NCBI RefSeq assembly: GCF_029852145.1 | Contig: NC_079977.1 | Span: 4,053,879 to 4,117,878, forward strand | DNA: 64,000 nucleotides | Source: Microplitis mediator | Lineage: Eukaryota > Arthropoda > Insecta > Hymenoptera > Braconidae | Direction: 5' to 3' | Shown here: in pieces, positions 46,231 through 57,125 of the stretch | Numbering within the stretch: the stretch's first letter is position 1 | Layout of the letters: every line of letters begins with the position of its first letter | Made by a program: the position numbers and the translations under genes | Notes under the pieces: generated by a model | What the model was told of the DNA's origin: nothing | The model's input: the letters and a program-made list of their open reading frames with translations, nothing else | The model's database searches: none

Positions 46231-47262
46231 TAGACTGATTTAAAAAAATCGACTAATTTTTTTTTTCTTCATTATATCGAAAATATTGTAGGAAATGACG
46301 AAAAAAAAATACTGTGAAAGTTTGAGCTCTTAATATCAATATTAACAACTGCCGCATCGCGATTTTCTATTTCCCGTTTAAATAACATGGGAAAATTTAT
46401 TTTTTAAGCTTTGGAATTTTGTAGCTCATGGTGGGACCAATACTTTTGAATGTTCAAGACATGATCTTATGAGAAATTTGACGCTCTACAAAAAAGGTCT
46501 CTTATAATTTTTCGATATTTTTATTTCTTCGAAAGTAATTCGAAGTTAAAGTTAAATTGACGATAAATTTTCACATTTTTTAAATTTTTTGACGCAACCA
46601 TCAACTTTATCCGAAAATTTTAGAGGACATTTTTTGTAGAGCATTTTATTTCCTACAACTTATCTCAGAGAAAATTTTCGATATTTCTCATAAGTCGTAA
46701 GTTATTCGCAATTAACTGGAAATGAAATATAATTTATTTTAAGTAACAAAATTTAGATTATTTAAGAAAATTTTCAGTTAATTGCAAATAACTTACGATC
46801 TAAGTGAAATATCGAAAATTTTCTCTGAGATAAGTTATAGAAAATAAAATGATCTACAAAAAATGTCCTATAAAATTTTCCGATAAAGTTGATGGTTGCG
46901 TAAAAAAATTTAAAAAATGTGAAAATTTATCGTCAATCTAACTTTAACTTCAAATAACTTTCGAAGAAATAAAAATATCGAAAAATTATAAGAGACTTTT
47001 TTTGTAGAGCGTCAAATTTCCCATAAGATCATGTCTTGAACATTCAAAAGTATTGGTCCCACCATGAGCTACAAAATTCCAAAGCTTAAAAAATAAATTT
47101 TCCCATGTTATTCAAACGGGAAATAGAAAATCACGATGCGGCAGTTGTTAATATTGATATTAAGAGCTCAAACTTTCACAGTATTTTTTTTTCATCATTT
47201 CCTACAATATTTTCGATATAATGAAGAAAAAAAAAATTAGTCGATTTTTTTGAATCAGTCTA
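46231..47262. mobile_element. Foldback element (1.03 kb) with perfect 8-bp target duplication
   Basis: Ends TAGACTGATTTAAAAAAATC and GATTTTTTTGAATCAGTCTA; arms of about 515 bp pair almost completely. TTGTACAT occurs immediately on both sides (46,223-46,230 and 47,263-47,270). Same family as 1,945-2,957. It begins only 36 bp from the tRNA-Val gene. Confidence 0.88.
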
Positions 47263-47879
47263 TTGTACATAAAATACAACACGCGTCTTTATAAATTGAA
47301 TTAGAATTAATTAAAAAATTTTATAAATTAGTAAAAATTTCGTAGGTAATTAATTCACTACTTTTATAATACATGAAGACATAAATAATTTATTTTTAAT
47401 AAAATTCGAAAATAAGTTTGAATTATTATATTAAAAAAAACTATGATACATTACATATGTATGTATATAATATATATTGTAATAATACGAGACACTAACA
47501 ATAATCTAAGCTATCAACTTTAAATGGAATATATTTACGGGATGATGAGTAGAGAGACGACGCTTTTATTTCATGATATATATTAAACGCTACAAATAAT
47601 CTCAGCATCCGCTCCTTACTCTTCATAATTTATAATACTAATTTTTTTTTTCTCTGAACAATCGTCACAACAAATAACGAAAAAAAAAAAAATAATAATA
47701 ATAATAATAATAATGATAATTCTACTAATACTGCTAATCATAGAAGTAATGATAGAAATAATAATATTAATAATAATGATAATAATAATTTTGATACTAC
47801 TGCTAACAATAATAGTAATAATAGAAATGAGTTTAGAGGTAGCAAAATTTTTCGAAAATTCCATCATGAGGACAAATAC

Positions 47880-48185
47880 AATACACGGAAAGAAAATTAT
47901 GGGAAGTTTTGCTATGCATTATGGGAATTGTACCCATACTACTATGGGGATGGTTCCCATATATTATGGGATCCATCCCTATAATAGTATATGGGTACAA
48001 TTCCTATACCAATATGGGAACCAATCCCATAATATTATGGGAACCATTCTCATATCATTATGGGAAACATTCCCATAATAGTATGGAAACTATTCCCATA
48101 ATATTATGGGAACTATTCCCATAATGGTATGGGAACTATTCCTATAATATTATGGGAACCATTCCCATAATATCATAAAAATTTA
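47880..48185. repeat. Tandem array of palindromic CCCATAATATTATGGG units
   Basis: About a dozen degenerate 22-bp units of the type ATTCCCATAATATTATGGGA. Each unit is itself a palindrome, so the array can form many small hairpins or cruciforms. A degenerate AAT microsatellite (about 47,690-47,830) lies to its left. Frames running through the array are repeat translation. Confidence 0.75.
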
Positions 48186-48287
48186 TTTTGCAAAATAGTG
48201 TAGAAATTTCCCTCATGATATGGAGAGATTCAAATGAAGCTCCTTCGACGCTAAGTTTGTTAAAAAAAAAAAAATTTCTTAAGAATT

Positions 48288-49004
48288 TTAATGTTTTTGC
48301 CGAATACAAATTTTTTTTTCAATGTTTGAATTATTGTTTTTATATTTAATAATATTTCTGTATATTGTAAAAGTGATTACCACTCTTTTCTTTAAATTAA
48401 TTTTTTCATGATAGTATGGAAACATACTACAATCGTCAATTTCTTGCCTTTTATCGTCATTGTTATTGTTTGGCTCTGCTTGTTCTATGTCTTCAAGAAC
48501 CATTTTTGGATTTCTTATTAATTTTTCTAATCGGTGAATTTTTTTTACTACAGGACCTTCTATTTTGTCCTTATTTATTTATTTAATTTCCGAGGGAGTG
48601 ATCTTAGCAATTTTTAAAACAACAGTAACTAGTTCGTATACTTTTTCGCCGGAAAAGGACGAGGTATCGAATCTTTCCTAAAATTCATTTTGGCTATTAA
48701 CGTTTTTATTAGTCAGTCTCGATTCTAAAAAGACTTGTGTGTCAGCATGAACAATTTTTGAAATTTTTTTTTTTTTAAATAAATAATTCAAATATCTGTT
48801 CATATTTATGTCACTTAAATATGCTATTCGGTTAAATAGCTCGCGTTCTATTTCAACTGCATTGTTAATGAATATATCAAATGCGAAGTTCTGCTCGTGA
48901 CTTGAAATTTTTTTATCTTTTCGGTGTAAAAATTTACAAATGCCTTGCCACTGGTAAAATTTCTTTCGAGGATTATTTTTTACTTTTTCGATATATCTTG
49001 TTAT
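48288..49004 (-). pseudogene. Decayed coding remnant of unknown family
   Basis: Read on the minus strand from 49,004, an open stretch of about 105 codons has a protein-like composition (for example KFYQWQGICKFLHRKDKK and NRIAYLSDINMNRYLNYL). It then has an in-frame TAG near 48,685, continues (FSGEKVYELVTVVLKIAKI), stops again, and a last open piece (MVLEDIEQAEP) ends at 48,288. The 5' end is cut by the MITE at 49,006. I do not recognise the family. It may be a broken captured or lineage-specific gene, or part of a transposon protein. Confidence 0.35.
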
Positions 49005-49005
49005 A

Positions 49006-49768
49006 CACTGAGAAAAAAATTTTCTCCTGACAACTAAATATTAGTTATGACAAGAAAATGATTTTATTGCCCATTGCCAATCATATATTTGGTTGTTTTA
49101 ACTAAATATTTTATAATACACCAACAAAACTAGTTATTAGAAACTATAAAATATTTAGTAATTATAGTTACGCGTTTAGTAGAAAGCATAAAATCAAATT
49201 GATTACCTGTAAAGTCTATAAAGTAGTCACAATGGAATATATGAGTGATCTTTAGAGAATGTGTTATTAATAATAATTGAATATTATTTTTAAATGACAG
49301 AATATTTATATAACAGTTAAATAAATGCATAGTTATAAGAATAATATCATAGTGTAATACAGGATACCACTATAATCGGTAAATTTTCAGAGGATAACCC
49401 GTCCCATGAATGCTTCAAGCTGGCGAATATAAAAACTCTGAAATAAGTATCTTACCAGGGACACCACAAATGGTGGGCGCGATCTAGTGGCGAGTACCGA
49501 ACTACTCCCGCTGCTGCTGCCTAACATCATAACTTTTTAAATCAATAATCATTAGGTTCAAATATATATTTATTAACCTCGAACAAATATATATATTTAT
49601 TCTAAATGAATATATTTTTTTGTGTCTAATAAGTAATATGTATTAGAGTTAATATAATAATATTTTGCTTTAATATTTGGATTTGTTGGCACTATAAAAT
49701 AGTTTAGTTGTCCATTAAATAAATATTTTCTTAACTTTACCAAATGATTTTATTATCTTAGAGAGTAG
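49006..49768. mobile_element. CACTGAGAAAA MITE, right end missing
   Basis: Left end CACTGAGAAAAAAATTTTCT; otherwise collinear with 20,419-21,198 up to CCAAATGATTTTATTATCTT, where the match stops. Confidence 0.7.
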
Positions 49769-50640
49769 AAATTTTTTTTTTCAACTTTTTTAAAGGATAC
49801 CCCATTTTGCCCGCCAAAAATAAAAATTTCATGTTAACTAAAGTTTTTTACATAGCAATAACTAATTAAATGAAAATTATTGTATATCAAATAATTTTAC
49901 TTTTCAAAGTCAAGAACAATGGCTTGAACTTCGTGCTGAAAAAAATTACAAGTTATACTGCTGCGTTGAATAATTAACTGCCTCGAATTAAAATAATTAT
50001 TTAAATTCACATTGATTCCTAAGTAGCACACCTGGATTTGTGACTTTTACATAGGTAGAAACCTATCGAAATAAATTCATTTATCTAAGTGATTAATAAT
50101 AAATTTTTTATTAATTTGTAAATTTGTAAATCTTTATAAATTAATTTTATTTTAAAATTTTGAGTATATTTTGGAATACATTTTGGTATAATTTATTTTA
50201 CATCTTCTTTTTAATTTATTTAAAGGAAACAGCGGTGTGAAAATAGATTACAGAAGTCATTTTATTTTGATTTATACACGGAGAGAAAAGAATAGTTCTG
50301 ATTCCTATGCTAGAATGGTAACCATTACTATGTTACATTGTAACGAAGACTTTTGTGAAAATCCTGTGTGAATTTGCTGTAAAAAATCTTTAGCATTGTG
50401 GCAAAAATATGAGTGATAGCTCATTCGATGCGGAATCAAATTTTGAGCAAGATGTGTTTTTTATTTTTTTTATTTATCGAAATTTCAATTTTTTATTAAC
50501 AAAAAATATGAACAAAATAAAGAATCTTAGATTGTTGTTGATAACTCAATAACTATAAGCGATATCGAAAATCTAAAAAAAGATCTTTAAAGAGGAGGAA
50601 ATTTCTGAAAAAAAGTCTCGACTCCCCGAACTCTAGCTCC
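49769..50640. other. Intergenic region downstream of the ANK gene
   Basis: A dispersed fragment with GATACCCCATTTTGCCCGCC lies at about 49,795 (relatives near 16,670, 27,570 and 55,515). An ACACGGAGAGAAAAGAATAG transposon-like end is at about 50,276. Otherwise nothing recognisable. Confidence 0.4.
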
Positions 50641-50746
50641 ATAAACAATAATTTTTATTTAATGTTGAAAATTGCATTCCGCGAGGCTGCTGTCTTACTC
50701 TAACCTCAAGACGCCAATGTGACAGCAGCTATTTAGCTATTTCTTT

Positions 50747-51982
50747 CTATCCAGAGGGTTGAACGATTTCTTTTAAATCATCATTTGACAAGTAAATATA
50801 CAATTCTCTTATAAAAGTAGCCGGAAGTTGTAATTCATAAAAAATATTATAAATAACTTCCTCAAAATGTTTTACGTAGTTAACTCTTATCTGAGTTTTC
50901 CACAATTTAAAAAAGATCTTATTTTCATATATTGGGTACTCTGGAAATTGAGGCTCACGTATTAATATTTTGTTTAAATCAACAATCTTCAAATAACGTG
51001 CCAAGTATCGCACATTTTTATGTAAAATCTCTATAAATGTGATATTACTGCCTTCTATCACATTTTTTTTCATTTTTTCGACTTCTAACAGACATTCTGC
51101 TGAATAATCATCATATATTTTTGTCTTATTAATATCTGTAATATTTCGAGCAGATACATAAAAACCCGCTGCTATCAATTCTACAATGTGCCTCTTAATA
51201 GGATATATAGCTTTAACGTCCATAGAGAGTCCTTCAACGGTCCTGATGCTACTCAAAAAATCCTTATGACTACTCATACAACATTTAAAGTACGAAAAAA
51301 AATCGTCATTTTTATTTAAATCAAGGTTTCGAGAAAATGAAATTAGCCAATTCTTCAATACTGTATAATGGTTAATATCAGTAGCTCCATGGAAAATTGT
51401 TTTAGTGTTACAATCTCCTTTACATATGCAAAAAAGATCAAGCACATATTTCATTAATGCAGCATCCATGAGATCGTAGTATTTAGCTTTAGCAGCATTA
51501 ATAAGAATGATTTCGTCATCAGATTTAGCATTAATGTCAGCTTTGTTCGTCAATAATAACGCCATGACTTCTTTTGTTCCTTCATCGGCGGCGAATTGCA
51601 ATTCAGCTCTCTTGGTGCGATCATATTTTTCTACACCATTTTCTTTCAAATACTTGACGATATCGTAATTGAAGGATTTCATGGCGATATCTAGAACTGT
51701 TTCTTGAGTTGTTGGATGTCGTTTGTGTATGTCAGCACCGATTTTTATCAACTTTTGAAATATTTTATAATTACCAATTTGCGCTGCTACATGTAGAGGA
51801 GTTCCGTCATCAAAGTAATTGCCATTAATATAGACATCTTCGGTTGTTACACTATCTATGTAATCTTCGTCTTCAGATCTTATAGCGTGGATAAGAAAAT
51901 GGAGGTTACGTATTCTTGATGGTAGCTTTCTTGACAGCCATTCCTTTGTTGATTCTCGCATTTTAAATTTTGCACGACTCAT
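50747..51982 (-). CDS. Ankyrin-repeat protein with PRANC/F-box-like C-terminus
   Basis: Single-exon minus-strand gene, 411 residues, starting at the ATG at 51,982 (MSRAKFKMRES). The frame is open a little further upstream but without another ATG. Ankyrin repeats: about 59-90 (GTPLHVAAQIGN, IGADIH), 93-118, and 127-155 (LLLTNKADINAK). The middle is not recognised. The C-terminus has LPATFIRELYIYLSNDDLKE, resembling the LPxEI..L..DL core of PRANC/F-box-like domains that recruit SCF ubiquitin ligase. ANK-PRANC proteins are known from poxviruses, Wolbachia and parasitoid wasps. A TATA box lies 71 bp upstream and AATAAA about 90 nt after the stop. Intact, so probably functional; the cellular target is unknown. 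ANK is secure; the PRANC label is moderate. Confidence 0.8.
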   Translation of the reverse strand: MSRAKFKMRESTKEWLSRKLPSRIRNLHFLIHAIRSEDEDYIDSVTTEDVYINGNYFDDGTPLHVAAQIGNYKIFQKLIKIGADIHKRHPTTQETVLDIAMKSFNYDIVKYLKENGVEKYDRTKRAELQFAADEGTKEVMALLLTNKADINAKSDDEIILINAAKAKYYDLMDAALMKYVLDLFCICKGDCNTKTIFHGATDINHYTVLKNWLISFSRNLDLNKNDDFFSYFKCCMSSHKDFLSSIRTVEGLSMDVKAIYPIKRHIVELIAAGFYVSARNITDINKTKIYDDYSAECLLEVEKMKKNVIEGSNITFIEILHKNVRYLARYLKIVDLNKILIREPQFPEYPIYENKIFFKLWKTQIRVNYVKHFEEVIYNIFYELQLPATFIRELYIYLSNDDLKEIVQPSG

Positions 51983-52052
51983 GATGTTTAAATTTGTGAT
52001 GCGGACTTGTAACACGTTTTGTAATTATTCTTTTCACGATAAAGGAATAAAA

Positions 52053-52060
52053 CTTTTATA
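52053..52060 (-). promoter_or_regulatory. TATA box of the ANK-PRANC-like gene
   Basis: TATAAAAG on the minus strand, 71 bp upstream of the ATG. No clear initiator motif is visible about 30 bp downstream. Confidence 0.55.
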
Positions 52061-52151
52061 CCTGATGAATTCTAAAAAAGACAAATAATGGATGCAAGTT
52101 TAGTTTTATTTCAAGTCAAAAATTGTACTACGCAATTTATTAGGTTTACTA

Positions 52152-52594
52152 CCCTGATTAAAAAAGTGAATTGAAAAGTATTGAAAATTATTTCAATTCT
52201 TTTCAATCCCTCGGCGGTTTTGGAAAGTATTGAATGGAATTGAAATTTCGATCGTTTGAATACTTTCCAATTCCAAAGTGGAATTCGAAAGTATTGAAAA
52301 GAATTCAATCTTTCATCATTTCAATACCTTCCAATTCCAAAGTGGAATTCAAAAATATCGGATTATTTAGGTATTGAGAAGGATTCGGAAAGATTCAAAA
52401 ATTTCAATTCATTTCAATCTTTTTCAATCCCACACTTGATCCGAAATGTCGGATTATTTAGGTATTGAGAAGGATTCAGAAAGATTAAAAATATCAATTC
52501 ATTTGAATCTTTTTCAATTCCTCGGAAGTTCAGAAATTCTTTTATTATTTTGGGATTGAAAAGTATTCATTTTATGTCAAAATTTTTAATCAGG
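52152..52594. mobile_element. CCCTGATTAAAA MITE, internally deleted copy
   Basis: Collinear with 8,678-9,333 but with fewer internal tandem units and a deletion before the right end (TTTTTAATCAGG). It lies about 90 bp beyond the TATA box of the ANK gene. Confidence 0.75.
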
Positions 52595-52950
52595 ATAATG
52601 TTAAATATTATTGGAGCGGGATCGTACACTGAGCAAAGAAAATAAAGAATATAAAAACAACCCATAAATTATAACCTGATATTTTAGAAAAGCTTTTATT
52701 AAGTACGTAGAAAAATAGTGGTAGTGCAACATAAATATAAGGCACGCATTTCTCGCATAATCGACCACTTTTGAATCTGACTCGTTTTGCTGAAACTTTA
52801 TTATCTTTTTGTATTCTATCGAAAAAAACTTTCAGAATTTATTGAAGTTTTTCTAAAAAATACTAAAATAGTTATGGCTTCCCGAGTAAAAAAAATCTGT
52901 CTATCGGTTAACCCTGCGAGCCAACTCTAAAACTTCCCGCTGTAGATATT

Positions 52951-53882
52951 TTTTTAAATTTTAACATTACATCGCTTTATCATGCGGGTTTACAATGCAA
53001 TATTTACGTAAAAATTATACATAAATACATTGATTAAAAAACATATATATTACTTTTTCATCAATCATTCTTTAATCGTTGAGAGCAGTGCATAGAAAAA
53101 TTATAAAATTCTTAATGAAAATACTTAATATAAAAATTTATTTACCTGAGATGTGTAGCGATGAATTGTCGTTTAAAATATTGTATTTATAAAGTTACAA
53201 TTTAAAATTAAGTTTTAAAATACGTGTTAAGATAGATGCTCTTCAACCAAGGAGACACGAGGAACTGTTCAGAGTTTTACTGACCACATTCAAATCCCCA
53301 AAATGGCATCCTACACGAGACATCTCAGTAATTACATCTTCTACCCATACTGTACACCTTCTCTACTCTAAACCCCTCAACAATGTTATCATTTCCGAAG
53401 GTAGAGAAAACGTATAGCATGAGTAAAAATTGTAATTACTCAGCTACTCCAGGTAGAATTCAATTAAGGACTTTAAATTGTCAGTTTTAACGTATTTGAG
53501 TCCCCCAAAATTCTGTATTTCTTTAGGTACCTTGTTTTTCCTTCCCCCTCCCTCACCCTTTAGATATCAATGTACATATTTTTGCCACTATATATTTTTT
53601 TATAAATTTTTAACAATATATCACCTTTTCATGCGGGTATACAATGCAGTTTTTACGTAAAAGTCATATATACATTGATTAAAAAATGTATATTACTTTT
53701 TCATCATATATTCTTCAATTGTTGAAACCAGTGCATGGAAAAATTACAAAATTTTTAATAAATGAAAATACTTAATACCAAAATCTATTCACTTGTGATA
53801 TGTAGCGATGAATTGTCATTTAAAATATTGAATTTACAAACTTAAAATTTACAATTCAGTTTTGAAACACGTGTTAAGAGGT
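52951..53882. repeat. Direct repeat pair (about 280 bp) flanking a 370-bp spacer
   Basis: 52,951-53,232 and 53,601-53,882 are related (CATGCGGGTTTACAATGCA / CATGCGGGTATACAATGCA, both ending in ACGTGTTAAGA) and lie in the same orientation. The spacer has lower AT content and no long frame. Confidence 0.6.
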
Positions 53883-54175
53883 TCCTCATCGCACTTTTTT
53901 ATTTTCCATACATGCTGAGAATTTTATGGTAATGGTTACTATCTTGTGGTGGTAAAACTAATTTTTTTTTCGCGATAGCTATATTAATCTCATAATTATG
54001 GTAAGGTTCACAATATGATATGTTAATAATTAAAATACACGATGGTAATAGTTATCATCGCGGGTGTTAAATTAGTGTAATAATCATTGTCACAAAAATA
54101 GTAGTTATTAACATATCACATGACAAATATGACAATCACTCAATGATATTATTCACAATATGTATAGATATATAT

Positions 54176-54830
54176 GGGGCATTCCACGCCAAATCGACCA
54201 CTTTGAACCCGACCCCTTTAGAATCGGTTGAAAATTTTTTCTTTTTTTCTACCCCATCAAAGACGTTTCTCATAATTTTTTCAAATTTTTTCACCCAACC
54301 GAAAAAAAGTTATAAATTTTTGAAAAAAATGGCTTTTTTCATTTTGAATAGCTATAACTTTTTCAAAATTCGACTGATTGGGACGTTTTTTTTCCTATAA
54401 TTTTTGTTTTCAAATGTAGTTTTTGAAAAAAAATACAAAAAAATTAGTGCAACCTATCTTCATTGTTTTTTTTGTAGATTTTTAGAAAAAATCAAAAATT
54501 TTTCGATGTTTACCATTTTTGATTTTTGATTTTTTTTTTTATATATAAAACTTTGACATTTTTTGCAGATCCTCAAATTTTTTCAGAGTGATGCTTTTTC
54601 GACTTATATTTTTTTTTTCCAATTGAAAAAAAAAAATTTTTATAACTAGCCTTATTTATCATAACACCGTGCTTAAAATTTTTGAGAATGCTCAGAAAAC
54701 TTTCAAATTTGGGAAAAAAATTAAAAACAATAAATCTGAATGGTAATTTTCAGCCAAATCTAAATGGTAATTTTCAGCCAAATCTAAAGGGGTCGGGTTC
54801 AAAAGTGGTCGATTTGGCGTGGAATGCCCC
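54176..54830. mobile_element. GGGGCATTCCACGCC inverted-repeat element
   Basis: 655 bp. Ends GGGGCATTCCACGCCAAATC and GATTTGGCGTGGAATGCCCC; inverted matching continues for about 45 bp. It is inserted in an AT run (ATATAT on both sides). Frames inside are low-complexity. Confidence 0.8.
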
Positions 54831-54929
54831 ATATATATGTGGTAGTTCGGCTTCACTCCGCGAGATGGCATCTACAACTCGCGCTTCTCGCAGTATCTCA
54901 TCCCTACACCTATTTCAATATATATATTA

Positions 54930-55370
54930 GGGTGCGCCAAAAAAAAAAAAAAAAGTTTTTTTTTCTTTAGTTACCGTGAAAATATCGTTAAAGAAGATAA
55001 AAAAAAAATTCTGGTAAAGTTTGAGCTCTTAATTTTAATATTAAGAGGTGACGCTACGTGATTTTTGATTTCCCATTTAAATAACATAGAAAAAAAAATT
55101 TTTTTTAGTTTGGAATTTCCTATCTCGTCAATGGCTCATTGTACGAATAAGCCCAGCATTTATTTTCGTAGGGAATTTAACGCTCTACAAAAAAAAGTCT
55201 CTTATTATTTTTCGATAAATCCATCTGTTCAAAAGTTATTGGAGCTCGAAGTCAAGTTAGAATAAATTTCGAGATCTTTTTACTTTTTCGGCGAAACTAT
55301 CGGACTTATCATAAAATGTTATTCAAACTTTTATGTAGACTATTTTATTTCCTTTTTTGGAGGGAGGCCT
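54930..55370. mobile_element. Partial foldback-type element
   Basis: Starts TTAGGGTGCGCCAAAA like 26,179-27,250, but its interior (GTTTGAGCTCTTAATTTTAA, ATTTCCCATTTAAATAACAT) matches one arm of the 46,231-47,262 family. No second arm is present. Confidence 0.55.
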
Positions 55371-55676
55371 CTCTGCCCCACAAAAAAATTTTTTTTTGCC
55401 TTCGTGTCCACCAATGATGTGAAATGTAATTTTTCTCTATGTATGTTACATATAAAAGATTCAAGTAATAAAATTTGATCAATTTTCAGAAATTATTTTT
55501 TTCAACTTTTTTTAAGGGTACCCCGTTTTGCCCGCCAAAAATAAAAATCTTATTTTTTAACGGCAGCTAAAAATTTTGTCTATTTACCTCGAATATCATT
55601 AAAAACAAAAAGATTTAGCGTATTTTAGTCCTCGAAAACTTAATATTTCCTTAGGTACCCCCTTTTGCCCCCCCTC

Positions 55677-55717
<41 letters not shown>

Positions 55718-55756
55718 TTTGAACCAAATGTATTTCCTGACTCAGCTCGTCGAGCG

Positions 55757-56713
<957 letters not shown>

Positions 56714-57090
56714 GACACCAAGTAAATAGTCATGTTATCTATAGAATGATTAAAAAAAAAGTCAACATAAATTTATATTTCAAATCACATAAAAAATATA
56801 AATAAAATGACAACAAATTGCGTAAAGATTTAAATACAACGAACTACTTTTTTCAAGGATCCATGTCCTTCTAATCGACCTTTAATCTTTTTTTTTTCCT
56901 TTTATTATTTTCATTAATTTATTTTAATTTATCGACTAGATAATCGATATTTTACTTTTAATTAATCGCCAATAAATAAATCGACTATCAGATGAATTAA
57001 ATATTTTTATTTTTAAATTTTGCCAAAAATACTCATAATAATTACGTACTATAAATTAAGTTAATATTACATTAGACCGAGGATTCGAAA
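56714..57090. other. Spacer before the candidate Patched-related promoter
   Basis: AT-rich sequence with no recognisable feature. Confidence 0.4.
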
Positions 57091-57091
57091 G

Positions 57092-57125
57092 TATAAAATT
57101 ACTGTAGATATAGAGGGTCAGTCTT
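57092..57125 (+). promoter_or_regulatory. Candidate promoter of the Patched-related gene
   Basis: TATAAAA at 57,092-57,098 and the initiator TCAGTC with its A at 57,120, 28 bp apart. The following stretch is unusually GC-rich for the region (GTCGCGCGTTTAAACTCAAC) and could be a non-coding first exon ending at a GTATCG donor at about 57,391. The next exon recognised on this strand is the one at 63,834. The link is an inference. Confidence 0.45.

Noticed and set aside
47880..48185. CRISPR-like array
   Set aside because: Palindromic units are directly adjacent without unique spacers, and the genome is eukaryotic.
51983..52015. Longer start for the ANK protein (GTG at 52,015)
   Set aside because: Eukaryotic translation would start at the ATG at 51,982; no ATG exists further upstream in the open stretch.
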